Shown here in pieces: positions 18,135-28,515 of a DNA stretch of 64,000 nt. Each line of letters starts with the position of its first letter. Position 1 is the stretch's first letter. This stretch comes from Draconibacterium sp. (GTDB lineage Bacteria; Bacteroidota; Bacteroidia; Bacteroidales; Prolixibacteraceae), in contig JADIYN010000021.1 in NCBI GenBank assembly GCA_016705335.1, positions 54,419-118,418 of the forward strand. The letters run 5' to 3'. The position numbers were made by a program, and so were the translations under genes. Under the pieces are notes generated by a model, which was not told the origin of the DNA, made no database searches, and saw nothing but the letters and a program-made list of their open reading frames with translations.

Positions 18135-19079
18135 ATGAAAGCAGTTATTTGTACTAAATATGGAGAACCCGAAGTTCTTCAACTTAAAGAAGTTGGAAAA
18201 CCTATTCCCAAAGACAACGAAGTCCTGGTTAAGGTTTATGCGACTGCACCAACCATCAGATTGTTATGTTCGGAGCGGCAAGGTTAGTTTTTGGCTGTGG
18301 ATTCCCATGCGCATATATGTTGGGTTTTTCGACCAAGGAATCCTATTTTGGGATTTGATTTCGCCGGAGAAATACAGGACTTAGGTAAAGAGGTGAAAAG
18401 ATTTAAGAAGGGGGACCAGATTTTTGCATTTGCTGGAAAAAATTTTGGTGCTTATGCCGAGTACAATTGTTTACCAGAGGATGGGCAGTATTTTCCGAAA
18501 GATTGTATTATGTCGTTAAAACCATCTAACATGACATATGAAGAAGCTGCCGCTGTTCCAAGTCGGGGAATTTTAGCATTACATTTTCTAAAAAAAGGGA
18601 ATATCCGAAACGGACAAAAAGTACTTATTATAGGAGCATCTGGAGGAACAGGTACATATGCAATTCAGATAGCCAAATATTTTGGGGCAGAAGTAACAGG
18701 CGTATGCAGTACAACGAATATTGATATGGTGAAGGCTTTGGGTGCAGATAACGTTATCGATTACACAAAAGAGGAATATCCGAAAAGAGGAGAGCAATAT
18801 GATTTTATCTTTGATGCTACTCCATTTAAAAAAGGTAATAGAAAAAGCCTGGAATTACGGTGTAAGAAAGCACTTACCCGGAACGGGCAATTTATATCGG
18901 TTGATAATGGAACGCCAAAGTCAGGAACTGAAGATTTAAATTTCCTCAAAGAAATCATAGAAGACAGAAAAATGAAATCGGTAATTGATAAAGTTTTTTT
19001 AATGGAACAGTTACCTGACGCTCATAGATATATCGAAAATGGACATAAAAAAGGAAATGTAGTGGTAAAAATAAATTAA
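18135..19079 (+). CDS. Quinone-oxidoreductase-like MDR family dehydrogenase (frameshifts near 18250-18330)
   Basis: Starts MKAVICTKYGEPEVLQLKEV, the typical MDR/QOR N-terminus. After a disturbed stretch it continues with PILGFDFAGEIQDLGKEVKR, FAFAGKNFGAYAEY, EEAAAVPSRGILALHFL and the Rossmann motif GASGGTGTYAIQIAKYFGAE. No zinc ligands are seen, so this is a zinc-independent NAD(P)H quinone reductase or enone reductase. About 315 residues is the normal length. The substrate is unknown. Only the stretch around residues 45-65 is corrupted, including a probable base deletion near 18255. Confidence 0.8.
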
Positions 19080-19152
19080 AAAAATAACGAACGCACAATA
19101 TTATCAACCGTTATAACCATTGCTAAAAGACAACAAAAAATATAAATTGATA

Positions 19153-19680
19153 ATGAAAGAAAGACCGAGAATTAAAATAGAACTGACCATAACTGACAGG
19201 ATATTTGAAATACTTGGTTGGACTTCAATTCTTACAATTTGGGTTTTGACAATTATAAACTATACACATTTGCCTGATACTATTCCGGTTCATTACAACA
19301 GTGCAGGACAAGCTGACGGATTTGGCGGAAAGGCGAACATTTTGACTTTGCCATTAATAGCTACAATTTTATTTGTTGGACTGACAGTATTAAATAAGTT
19401 TCCTCACATATTTAATTACCCGACCAATATAACACATGACAAGGCTTTCGGACAATATACCAATGCGACAAGACTGATTAGATACCTTAAATTTATCATC
19501 GTTGTTATTTTCGGAATAATTACTTTCAGTACAATAGAAAACGCTAATGGAAAAGCAGAGGGACCTGGTATTTGGTTTTTACCATTGACATTAGGCCTTA
19601 TCTTTATACCCCTGATATACTTTATAGTAAAATCATTAACACAACCAAAAAATGACGACAGGAATAAGCACTGGCAATAA
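19153..19680 (+). CDS. DUF1648-domain membrane protein
   Basis: About 175 residues from the ATG at 19153; an in-frame TTG at 19120 is a weaker start. Four membrane segments are visible (about 18-35, 60-78, 105-125 and 140-160 from this ATG). The block HLPDTIPVHYNSAGQADGFG is the DUF1648 (PF07853) signature, which in SdpI-like proteins lies just after the first helix. It has no SdpI C-terminal domain. DUF1648 proteins are linked to antimicrobial-peptide immunity or signalling, but the role here is unknown. The ORF ends at the R''-like box GCAATAAC. Confidence 0.8.
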   Translation: MKERPRIKIELTITDRIFEILGWTSILTIWVLTIINYTHLPDTIPVHYNSAGQADGFGGKANILTLPLIATILFVGLTVLNKFPHIFNYPTNITHDKAFGQYTNATRLIRYLKFIIVVIFGIITFSTIENANGKAEGPGIWFLPLTLGLIFIPLIYFIVKSLTQPKNDDRNKHWQ

Positions 19681-19802
19681 CAGTACATACATGCAAGCAG
19701 GAGTTTAATGCTTCGCAGGAGGGTAAAGTGCTAAATTAAAAGTTTTGTGTTTCGCAGGAAATTTAGTGCTAAAAAGCCCTGCCTGCGTTTAGCTGAAAAC
19801 CG
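19672..19802 (+). repeat. attC-like site, short family with internal direct repeats
   Basis: GGCAATAACAGTACATAC is at the left end and GCGTTTAGCTGAAAACCG at the right; the crossover is CCGTTGGCGG with G at 19802. Between them, two partly repeated stretches carry TTCGCAGGA and AGTGCTAAA. The left and right boxes GCAGGC and GCCTGC pair. Confidence 0.55.
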
Positions 19803-19870
19803 TTGGCGGTAGTTATGAAGTGAGTTTCAACTATTATGATAAAATCTAATAACATTTAAAATTCTTTGAT

Positions 19871-20506
19871 ATGAAAAAACAATCTTTTATACATGGAGTT
19901 GTATTTTTACTTATTATGGTAATATCATGTTCTTATGGTCAATATACATCGTGGGAGTATAACAAAAAGGTTAATAATATTGATTTTGCTAAAATACGAT
20001 ATGGGATTAATAACACTGATACTTCAGTGATAATAGGATTTTTAAAAAATAAAACAGTTATTCAAGGGTATCCTTGTGGTGCAGATTGGGTTCAATTTAA
20101 CAAAGACTGGAAATTGACATTGTTTAGGTTAGATGATAAAACAATAATTAACAATTTTGGATTCCCGAAAAACTCGTGGATACGACAAAACAATGACAAA
20201 TTAATTTGTGCGTTTCCTAATGATACTGTTATTCAGGGATATCTATGTAGAGGAAGTGGTGGCCCCAAAGGAGTACAAACGTCCTTTTATCCTAATGGTA
20301 ATTTAGAGTCTTTCTTCACGAAAGAGAATGTTAAAATTGGCGAAATTAATTGCAAAGGAGGCGTTATTAATAATATCATCTTTTATGATAATGGGTTGTT
20401 AAAAGAATGCACATTGTCAGAAGATCAAAAAGTTAAAGGGATTTCATATAAAAAGGGGACAAGGATAAATATTGATTTAAACGGAAACATTACAAAACAA
20501 AAATAA
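19871..20506 (+). CDS. Secreted/lipoprotein of unknown function with MORN-like repeat tail (cassette gene)
   Basis: The product has 211 residues with an N-terminal signal, FIHGVVFLLIMVISC, in which the Cys at about 20 could be lipidated. Two similar units occur (TSVIIGFLKNKTVIQGYPCG and NDTVIQGYLCRGSGG). The C-terminal part has YPNGNLESFFTKENVKIG, IIFYDNGLLKECTLSEDQKV and INIDLNGNITKQ, which resembles toxin-antitoxin YwqK/MORN-type strands. No enzyme motif is seen. The gene starts 68 bases after the crossover. Confidence 0.65.
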   Translation: MKKQSFIHGVVFLLIMVISCSYGQYTSWEYNKKVNNIDFAKIRYGINNTDTSVIIGFLKNKTVIQGYPCGADWVQFNKDWKLTLFRLDDKTIINNFGFPKNSWIRQNNDKLICAFPNDTVIQGYLCRGSGGPKGVQTSFYPNGNLESFFTKENVKIGEINCKGGVINNIIFYDNGLLKECTLSEDQKVKGISYKKGTRINIDLNGNITKQK

Positions 20507-20918
20507 CTATCGCCAACGGTGTTTTTGTTGTATTTGGGCTGATGACACATTTGGAGTTCTTAACGATTTTTGGAAATTTTAATATAGCGGGACAAGAAAA
20601 CGTTTTTCCCCAACCTTCCCCTCACCTCACTACCGCGAACTAACCTGTCAGCCCATTGCATCGAAATTTTGCCCCATCTCTTCCTCCACTAAAACAAAAA
20701 CCACAAACCCAACCCCGGCTTATAAAGCATTTGTGCAAAACAATATATGGGTTTAATAAAATAATTTTTACTTTTGAAAACAGATTCAATATTAAACCAA
20801 ACTGCATGAACAAAACTTCCCGGCCCAATAACCCACTTCTCAAAGAAAACAAGTTAAAACAAATAATAAACTGTTGCGCGTTTAAACGAAATACCCGCAA
20901 TATGAGGGTATGCAGATG
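20506..20918 (+). repeat. Long attC-family site with promoter box and extended leader ORF
   Basis: R'' CTATCGCCAAC (20506-20516) complements GTTGGCGGTAG at the start of its own cassette (19802) at 10 of 11 positions. The TACTTTTG box is at about 20769-20776. The leader ORF 20806-20934 reads through the crossover (G at 20918) and ends 16 bases into the next cassette. Confidence 0.8.
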
Positions 20919-20934
20919 TTATGGGGCAGTTTAG

Positions 20935-21369
20935 TCGCTTCTTGAAACGGTATTGGTTTTTGACAGATTTATAAAATTGACAGTTCCGTATGTAGAAGAG
21001 ATTTTTAAAATTGGTTTTTAGGTTGGTTCGGTTTGACAGATTTTCGCTTTCATTGAGAGATAATTTTAACTAAAACGTTCATTATCAGCTTGACTCAGAC
21101 TTCAACTAGAAGCATAATCGCAGACAGAGTTTTAAAATTTTGTGGATAAGTCAGCGGAGAATCTTGTGGAGATAAATTTGTAATTTGACTCGGGATTTGT
21201 TGTCAGATAACGTAAATTAGTGATTTACAAAAAGGAAAAAATATACAAGTAATTAGAATAAATAATGGAGCATCTATTTTTTTCATTTGCTCCTAAACGA
21301 CATTACCCTTCATATGTTTTGGGTGGAAAATACGACTAAAGGATGTCAAACTGCTTAAAATTTTTAATC
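20935..21369. other. Non-coding 5' part of the propeller-pair cassette
   Basis: The sequence is AT-rich, with recurring TGACAG and TTTTAAAAT words and no supported ORF. No TAnnTTTG box with good spacing was found by eye. It probably contains the promoter of the secreted propeller gene at 21370. Confidence 0.4.
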
Positions 21370-22877
21370 ATGAAAAAATCGCTACTCTCCTTTCTTCTTA
21401 GTCTCTTCATGTTTGGCCAAACTTTTGGCCAGTGGCAGAAAGCCAATTTACCAGCCAGCAATGCCATTTTATCGTTGGCGGTTGACTATTCAACAAGTTA
21501 TGTATATGCCGGAAGCGCCGGTAACGGCGTTTATTTGTCGACCAACACAGGCGATAACTGGAGCACAGCAAATACCGGCTTACCGGCAAATCTGAATGTC
21601 TGGAATATACTCATCCGGAACAAGAACATTTTTTTGGCCACCAACGACGGTATTTATTCATCGGCAAACTATGGAACCAGTTGGCAACAGGCAGGTTTAA
21701 AGGGCGTTTTGGTAAAAAGTTTAACCTGGTACAATAGCAGTGATACCACTTTTTTATATGCCGGTACCGAAGAAGGAATATACCTGTCGAAAAATAATGG
21801 ATTGAGTTGGTCATTATTTGCTTTTCCTGATACCGGAATAAGTGCTGTACTTTCGACTGGCTCTGCAAATTTTTATGCTGGAAAGGAAACAGGTGGGTTA
21901 GACTATTATGCTGATTATCATAAAATTGGGCAACCGATACCGGTATCAACAGCAATATTATTATAAAATCTTTAAACATAAATATGCTTGGAGGTAATGC
22001 TAGCAACACTTCCTCACTGCCGCAACTAACCATGGTGCATATTATATAGATAGCAAAGGGAATTGGGTTCCAATAAAGGGTGGTTTGTCTTCCGACACTA
22101 TTGTGAATACGATAATTTCAACCCCGGATATGTTAAGGAGTCGTTTTTACGGATATTTTTCCATTTATAATATAGCGCTGGCAGGTACAGGTACAAGTAC
22201 AGATAAAGGAAATGTGTATAGTATTAGCGGTGTTCCAGGCTATTACAATTGGACTGCTTTAAGTACTGGTATTGATGGAGGAGTTAATGCATTGGCAATA
22301 AAAAAAAATATTGTTTTTGCCGGAGGCTCAAGCCTTTGGGTTTTGAATTCGAATCTTAAATATCTGGATGTGTTAGATTCTATTGGTGTTATGTCTGCTG
22401 CCGGCGACACAGCCACATTTAAAATTATCACCAATGATTCCTGGTTTATTCTATGCTATAATGATTGGATAACTTTTAGTCCGAGCGAGGGTAAAGGAGA
22501 TGCTACAATTACTGTCACAGCAACCCCAAACAACACAAATAATATGAGACTTGGCATAATGAGTATCAATGGAGAAATGGAAAGTGTTGTATATTTTTAT
22601 CAGTCTCCCGCATATACAACCGGCATCTACAATTCATCAAGTACAAATATTACCATCTACCCGGTGCCGGTAAAAGACGATTTGGTTATTTCGTTTCCCA
22701 GCCAATCCAATAATACCCGTTTTGCCATTTACAATTTAAGCGGTATGGAATTGCTTGCCTCGCCGCCAACAGGCAATACCACAAAAGTAAAACATGAGTG
22801 GGTTTAACCCGGGAGTTTATGTTCTGAAAATATATTCGGGAAACACTTGTATTACGCGAAAGATAATCAAGCAATAG
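21370..22877 (+). CDS. Secreted beta-propeller with BACON-like and T9SS sorting domains, copy 1 (frameshifts)
   Basis: The signal peptide MKKSLLSFLLSLFMFGQTFG is followed by propeller blades such as YVYAGSAGNGVYLSTNTGDN, WNILIRNKNIFLATNDGIY and YAGTEEGIYLSKNNGLSW. After frame breaks near 21930 and 22010 comes a BACON-like domain (ATFKIITNDSWFILCYNDW then GDATITVTATPNN). The end is a T9SS type A sorting signal (TNITIYPVPVKDDLVISF, NLSGMELL, GVYVLKIYSG, TRKIIKQ), with one more frame break near 22790. It is exported by the Por/type IX system to the surface. Its first ~350 bp are nearly identical to those of the next gene. Confidence 0.8.
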
Positions 22878-22928
22878 AAAACGCTTTCATATATAAAACA
22901 TGGAAAATAACACATTAACAATACACTT

Positions 22929-24423
22929 ATGAAAAAATCGCTACTCTCCGTTCTGCTTAGTCTTTTCCTGTTTGGCCAGAGTTTTGGCCAGTGGCAGAAA
23001 GCCAAACTACCCGCCAGCAATGCCATTTTATCGTTGGCGGTTGACTATTCAACAAGTTATGTATATGCCGGAAGCGCCGGTAACGGCGTTTATTTATCGG
23101 TTGACACAGGCGATAACTGGAGTACGGCAAATACCGGTTTGCCCGCAAATCTGAATGTCTGGAATATACTCATCCGGAACAAGAACATTTTTCTGGCTAC
23201 CGACGACGGTGTTTATACATCGGTAAATAATGGAACCAATTGGCAGCAGGCAGGTTTAAAGGGCGTTTTGGTAAAAAGTTTAACCTTTAATAGCTACGAT
23301 ACCACTTTTTATGCAGGCACCGAAAAGGGAATTTACCTTTCGAAATACAATGGGCTAAGTTGGGCGTTGTATGCTTTCCCAAATGAGGGGGTGAGTACAA
23401 TGTATTCAGACGGCGTTAAGTTTTATGCAGGAATGACGGCTGGCGGGTTAAAATATTATGAAGATTACCGTAAAATCTGGGCAGCCGCAGATACAGGTAT
23501 CACAAACAAAACCATGGTGAAATCCATTTACTCTGGAAATTACGGGTTTACTGGTTTGAATTGGAACGGAGGTGCTATATTAGGGACAGATCATGGTGTA
23601 TATATTGAAAAAAGTACAGGGAATTGGGTTCAGGCAAATAATGGTTTGGGCCCTGATACCATCGTGAACTCGATAATTTCCGCTTTGAATATGTACAATC
23701 AAGAGTATATTCCTTTATATAATACTGTATTGGTAAGTACGGGAAAAGATCCCGGAAACGTTTATTGTCATTATTATCCTGCTGCTGGTTATTATTGGGG
23801 CGCCTTAAATACAGGTATTGACGGAAGTGTAAATACATTGCTATGTACCGGAATATTATTTTTGCCGGAGGTTCAAGCCTTTGGGTTTTAAAGTCGGATA
23901 TTAAATATTTATACGTATCAAATTTCCCCAGTTGGGTGCCGGCTGCAGGCGATACAACTACATTTAAACTTTTTACCAATAATAATAATTCTTGGTTCAT
24001 TCAAAACTACAATGATTGGTTAACTTTTATTCCGAATACAGGTACGGGCGACGCTACAATTACCGTCACCGTAGCGCCTAACAATACAAATAGTATAAGA
24101 TTTGGCTTTCCAATGATAAACGCAACTGGCAGTGCACTTTATATTTATCAGGATGCCGAAAGTACAACAGGTATTGACAATGCAATAAGTACAAATATTA
24201 CCATTCACCCGTGCCGGTAAAAGACGAATTGGTTATTTCGTATCCCAACCAACCCGTTAATACCCGTTTTGTCCTTTACAATTTAAGCGGCGTGGAAATG
24301 ATTACGTCTCGGCTTACCGGCAATACCACAAAAGTAAATATGAGTGGGTTTAACCCTGGAGTTTATGTCCTTAAAATATATTTAGGAAACACTTGTGTTA
24401 CACGAAAGATAATGAAGCAATAG
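22929..24423 (+). CDS. Secreted beta-propeller with BACON-like and T9SS sorting domains, copy 2 (frameshifts)
   Basis: Same architecture as the gene upstream: a signal peptide (MKKSLLSVLLSLFLFGQSFG), propeller blades up to about residue 310, a BACON-like domain (ATFKLFTNNNNSWFIQNYND, GDATITVTVAPNN), then the sorting domain (VKDELVISYPNQP, NLSGVEMI, GVYVLKIYLG, TRKIMKQ). Frame breaks near 23850 and 24212. The two copies differ mostly in the middle blades, while the N-terminal third is almost the same. This indicates a tandem duplication inside one cassette with later divergence or gene conversion. Confidence 0.8.
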
Positions 24424-24497
24424 AACACGATTTACCGTTTAATGAAGTACAACACATATAAGTAAAATGTTTCAAGTGACCGAAAACCGACCCCAAC

Positions 24498-24932
24498 CTG
24501 CCCCTTGTCTGACCGACTAGAGGTAGCCTATCAGTCGATTGCATCGACATTTGAAATCAATATTATTTTAATCTTTTCTTCAGCTTCAGCATTTGATTTG
24601 AAAACCCATTCACGTACAGAACACTTTCTCCACCTCTCAGGGGGAGTACGGCTTTAGCCGGGAGGGGGTTTAAATAAACCTACATTAATTATACAGCCAA
24701 AACCAAAAACAAAAACCACAAACCCAACCCCGGCTTTATAAAGCATTTGTACAAAACAATTTATGGGTTTAATAAAATAATTTTTACATTTGAAAATAGA
24801 TTCAATATTAAACCAAACTGCATGAACAAAACTTCCCATCCCAATAACCCACTTCTCAGCAAAAATCAGGTTAAAACAAAAAAACTGTTGCGCGTTATAG
24901 AGAAATAGCCGCATGTTGCGGTTTTACAATTG
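24498..24932 (+). repeat. Long attC-family site with promoter box and leader ORF
   Basis: CTGCCCCTTGT (24498-24508) partly complements GTTATGGGGCAG at the start of its own cassette (20918). The sequence CAGGGGGAGTACGGCTTTAG and the promoter/leader module follow; the TACATTTG box is at about 24785-24792. The leader ORF 24822-24908 is shifted after MNKTSHPNNPLLSKN. Crossover AATTGTTGGCA, G at 24932. Confidence 0.75.
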
Positions 24933-24982
24933 TTGGCAACAAGCTGAAAACACTGCAGTAAACAAATTTAAAATCTTTAGCA

Positions 24983-25456
24983 ATGGAAAAAATAGAAAAG
25001 AAATTGAAAGTTGGAATTGCGAAAGACAATGCGTTCCGAAAATTTTTGAATGAACTTAACGAATGGTGGCCAAAAAGAATACACTTGGTCTCAGGACAAA
25101 TTAGAAAAATAAGTATTGATGGAAAAAAAGATGGACTTTGTACTGAAATTGGACATCACGAATTTCGCTGTGATTGGGGACGAGTAATGGAATTAACTGA
25201 AAATGAACAAATCGAACTAAAATGGCAAATAAGCCCAAAACGTGAACCAATCCCGAATCCCGAAAATGCGAGTGATATTAGTATAAAATTCACGGCGAAT
25301 GGGAAATTTACTACATCATTGGAATTTGAACATTACAATTTTGAAAATCACGGAGACGGTGCAGAAGAATATCAAAAAATGATGAACGGAGAAAAGGGTT
25401 GGGAATTTATCTTGAATAGTTACAAAAATATTGTGAAAAGTGAGATTCACATCTGA
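24983..25456 (+). CDS. SRPBCC-superfamily protein A (cassette gene)
   Basis: The product has 157 residues. MEKIEKKLKVGIAKDNAFRK, FLNELNEWWPKRIHLVSG and later YQKMMNGEKGWEFILNSY show an Aha1-like START fold: a first strand, two helices with a conserved W, a sheet, and the C-terminal long helix with GWE-x-x-L. There is no catalytic motif, and the ligand is unknown. It is the only gene of its cassette and is followed directly by another cassette with a different SRPBCC protein. Confidence 0.75.
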   Translation: MEKIEKKLKVGIAKDNAFRKFLNELNEWWPKRIHLVSGQIRKISIDGKKDGLCTEIGHHEFRCDWGRVMELTENEQIELKWQISPKREPIPNPENASDISIKFTANGKFTTSLEFEHYNFENHGDGAEEYQKMMNGEKGWEFILNSYKNIVKSEIHI

Positions 25457-25483
25457 ATATTAAAGATTGAACCAAAAAAACCA

Positions 25484-25646
25484 GTTGTCAATAAATAGAA
25501 ATATGAGCGGTCCGCAAGACCCAGAACCAAACTGCATGAACAAAACTTCCCATCCCAAAAACCCACTTCTCAGAAAAATCAGGTTAAAACAAAAAAAACT
25601 GTTGCGCGTTATAGAGAAATAGCCGCATGTTGCGGGTGTACAATTG
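25484..25646 (+). repeat. attC-family site, 5'-shortened (leader kept, promoter lost)
   Basis: R'' GTTGTCAAT (25484-25492) complements GTTGGCAAC (24932) at 7 of 9 positions. It has ATATGAGCGGTCCGCAAGAC and then joins the long module directly at AACCAAACTGCATGAAC, so the TAnnTTTG box is absent. The leader ORF is 25536-25622. Crossover AATTGTTGGCAG, G at 25646. At 163 bp it is a normal attC size, and it hints at the minimal recombination core. Confidence 0.75.
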
Positions 25647-25895
25647 TTGGCAGTAATAGGACCCGGACAATTTAGTCATCTAACGGGCGACACTCTGCTA
25701 ACAAGATTTTCCCGCGTGGAGAAGTGAACGGCTTCGGGACAACTTGGACTTTGAAAAAATAAATAAAGGTGGACAATTGAGAAAAGTAATGACCGACCCT
25801 ACGTATTCTTAAAAAGATTGTTCTCCGACAGAATAAAAGCACAAATAATATGGACAATGAAAATATACTTTATCTTAAATTAAAATTGTTTAATC

Positions 25896-26390
25896 ATGCC
25901 AAACATTCGTCATAATTTACTTATTGGAGCCTCGGCTGGAAAAATTCACAAAGCTATCACCAGCGAAGAAGGATTATCAGCATGGTGGACACCCAACACA
26001 AAAGCAAAGGTAGAAGTCAATAGTGTGGCGCGTTTTCCTTTTGGAAATGGCTACTACAAAGAAATGAAAATTACAGAACTAAACCCTTTTGAACTGGTTA
26101 AATGGAGTTGTATTAAAGGTGACGTGGAGTGGGTGGGGACTAACATTTCTTTTATATTAAAGTCCAGCGACAAAAAAAATCTATTGGACACAAATCCTGA
26201 AATATTAGGTCAAATTGAGCAACAAAGTAATGAGGAAACAACTATGTTGATTTTTCAACACGATAATTGGAAAGATTATACTCCGATGTTCGCTGAGTGC
26301 AGTTACACCTGGGCACAATTTCTCAGAAGCTTGAAATTATTGTGTGAGACTGGCAAGGGCAGACCATGGCCAAATCAACATCAGCTATAA
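25896..26390 (+). CDS. SRPBCC-superfamily protein B (cassette gene)
   Basis: The product has 164 residues. MPNIRHNLLIGASAGKIHKA, ITSEEGLSAWWTPNTKA, FPFGNGYYKEMKITEL and YTWAQFLRSLKLLCETGKG mark an Aha1/AHSA1-type START protein (PF08327): the I-x-x-x-E-G-L-x-x-W-W start and the W-x-x-F-L-x-S-L-K end. It is intact. About 250 bp without a gene separate it from the crossover at 25646, so this cassette may carry its own promoter. It is followed by TACTGCTAAT, the R'' of its own cassette. Confidence 0.8.
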   Translation: MPNIRHNLLIGASAGKIHKAITSEEGLSAWWTPNTKAKVEVNSVARFPFGNGYYKEMKITELNPFELVKWSCIKGDVEWVGTNISFILKSSDKKNLLDTNPEILGQIEQQSNEETTMLIFQHDNWKDYTPMFAECSYTWAQFLRSLKLLCETGKGRPWPNQHQL

Positions 26391-26513
26391 TGGATTACAA
26401 TTTTACAATCTTAAATCCAACAAAATATGACATTGAATATGTTCTTCGGCCCCTTTGAGCAAGCAATATGACGAAGGACTCGGCTACGAATGAAGAGAGG
26501 AGAAGTGCCCTGC

Positions 26514-26849
26514 TACTGCTAATAACCAGGAATCTGAGCGGCCAGCACGACCCAGCGATTATTCTGTATTGAACTCCACCCACCACCAACCCAGCACCAT
26601 ACCCCGTCTCTTCCTCTACAAAAACAAAACCACAAATCCAACTCCGACTTTATAAAGCATTTGTACAAAACAATTTATGGGTTGATTAAAATAATTTTTA
26701 CATTTGGCTTACTTAATCATTTTTAAACCAAACTGCATGAACAAAACTTCCAGGCCCAATAACCCAATTCTCAGTAAAATCAAGTTAAAACAAATAATAA
26801 ACTGTTGCGAGTAATAACGAAATAGCCGCAATATGCGGGTATACAGATA
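26514..26849 (+). repeat. Long attC-family site with promoter box and leader ORF
   Basis: R'' CTACTGCTAAT (26514-26524) complements GTTGGCAGTAA (25646) with only transition mismatches. The TACATTTG box is near 26698-26705. The leader ORF is 26737-26814 (MNKTSRPNNPILSK, ending INCCE). Crossover CAGATATTGTAA, A at 26849. Confidence 0.75.
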
Positions 26850-26875
26850 TTGTAAACCATTATAAATAAACACAT

Positions 26876-28137
26876 ATGCAAGTTAACGGACTAATAGTAG
26901 AAGAATTAAATGAACAAGGAGAATTAAAGTCCTTTGTTCTAAACAACGATTATAGAATCGGTGATTTGTGGATAGCTTTTCCTGACGAATATGATAATCC
27001 AAGAAGCGGTCCATTTCATTTTCTTGATGATTCTTATGAAAAACTATTTCAACTGTATATAAAGATAAAAATATGCGGAAAGTTGGAAGTAAAAGGTTAA
27101 AAGAAATAGGATATCGTCAATTCGAATTTTGTACAAATTGGGATAATATTCCAGTTCAAGCCAGTTATGAACTATATTATTACTCATTGTACCTGCCAAA
27201 ATTTTCATACCCTATAAATGTTGATTTCGAATTATCAATAAAAAATCAATGGGATGATAGATTGATAAAATTTGTAAAAGACAAGGAAAGATATATCATT
27301 TATATAGCGTGCAAAGGTAGTGATGACCAATTCAATAAACGACCTCAAGATTTAAAACTGACTGTGCATTATGAAATAAATAAAAATCTTTTTGAAAATA
27401 AACAAGTTGAAGATACTGAACAATCTTGGAAAGATAAGAGTCCTATCTCAAATAGAGAGTTTGTAAAAGACAGTCATTTAATGAAAGGATTTCAATACGA
27501 CAAACTAGAAAATCTTATTGAACTAATTAACTCAGGACATCGCTTTAATTCTCAAAAAATAAAACTTGGGGAAATTTCTTCAAAAGCTAAAAAGATTTTA
27601 TTTGTATTAGCGAATCCCCTAGAATCTACAAGATTGAGATTAGATGAAGAATATAGAGAAATAGAGAATGGACTTCGTCTCTCAAATGGTCGTGATAATT
27701 TTGAGCTAAAAATTACTACAGCAACTCGACCTAACGATTTAAGAAGAGAAATGTTGAGATATGAGCCTACATTTGTTCATTTCTCAGGTCATGGTCACAA
27801 AGATGGAATAGTTTTAGAAAATGAAATAGGTGAGGTTCAATTAGTAAATACGCAAGCTTTAGCTGAATTATTTTCACTTTTTGAAGGCAAGACTGAATGC
27901 GTCCTACTTAACTCTTGTTATTCTGAAGAACAGGCAAAAGCCATTAGTATAAATATACCTTTTGTAATAGGAATGAATAACTCAATTCCAGACAACACTG
28001 CTATACAATTTGCAGTAGGTTTTTATGATGCAGTTGGAGCTGGAAGAAATATTGAAGAAGCATTTAAATTTGGGAAGAATGCAATTAACATTAACAGTAT
28101 TACAGGACAAGAAATACCACAATTGATTAAGAAATAA
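26876..28137 (+). CDS. CHAT-domain caspase-like protease (frameshift near 27075)
   Basis: An N-terminal segment (26876-27090) continues in the second frame (from about 27073) to give roughly 415 residues. The N-terminal half is beta-rich and unclassified. The C-terminal CHAT domain (PF12770) begins at SKAKKILFVLANPLESTRLR. It has the catalytic His in FVHFSGHGHKDGIVLE and the catalytic Cys in CVLLNSCYSEEQAKAI, then VIGMNNSIPDNTAIQFAVGF. CHAT proteases are effectors in several bacterial immune systems (for example gasdermin and TPR-CHAT). No gasdermin, TPR or Cas partner is in this cassette, so it is a stand-alone candidate effector. It starts 26 bases after the crossover. Confidence 0.8.
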
Positions 28138-28138
28138 C

Positions 28139-28501
28139 GGCTTACAACAAATAGGACTCTGACCACTCTCCACGACCCACTCCCGCCTCCGGCAGCACTA
28201 AACCCGCCTGAACAAACGGGCAGCATATACCCACCACCAACGCAGTACTAAACCCTTACTCTTCCTTTACAAAAACAAAAACCACAAACCCAACCCCGGC
28301 TTTATAAAGCATTTGTACAAAACAATATATGGGTTTATTAAAATAATTTTTACATTTGGCTTACATAATCATTTTTAAACCAAACTACATGAACAAAACT
28401 TCCCAACCCAATAACCCACTTCGCAGAGAAATCAAGTTAAAACAAATAATAAACAGTTGCGATTAATAAGGAAATAGCTGCATTATTTGGGTATGCAGAT
28501 G
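28139..28501 (+). repeat. Long attC-family site with promoter box and leader ORF
   Basis: R'' GGCTTACAAC (28139-28148) complements ATTGTAAACC (26849) at 8 of 10 positions. The hairpin CCCGCCTGAACAAACGGGC and a TACATTTG box (about 28350-28357) follow. The leader ORF is 28389-28466 (MNKTSQPNNPL, ending INSCD). Crossover GCAGATGTTAGC, G at 28501. Confidence 0.75.
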
Positions 28502-28515
28502 TTAGCTCACATATT

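Noticed and set aside
21407..22033. Antisense ORFs over the propeller genes (for example 21611-22033 minus)
   Set aside because: They are shadows of the coding frame on the other strand; no start context, no known domain.
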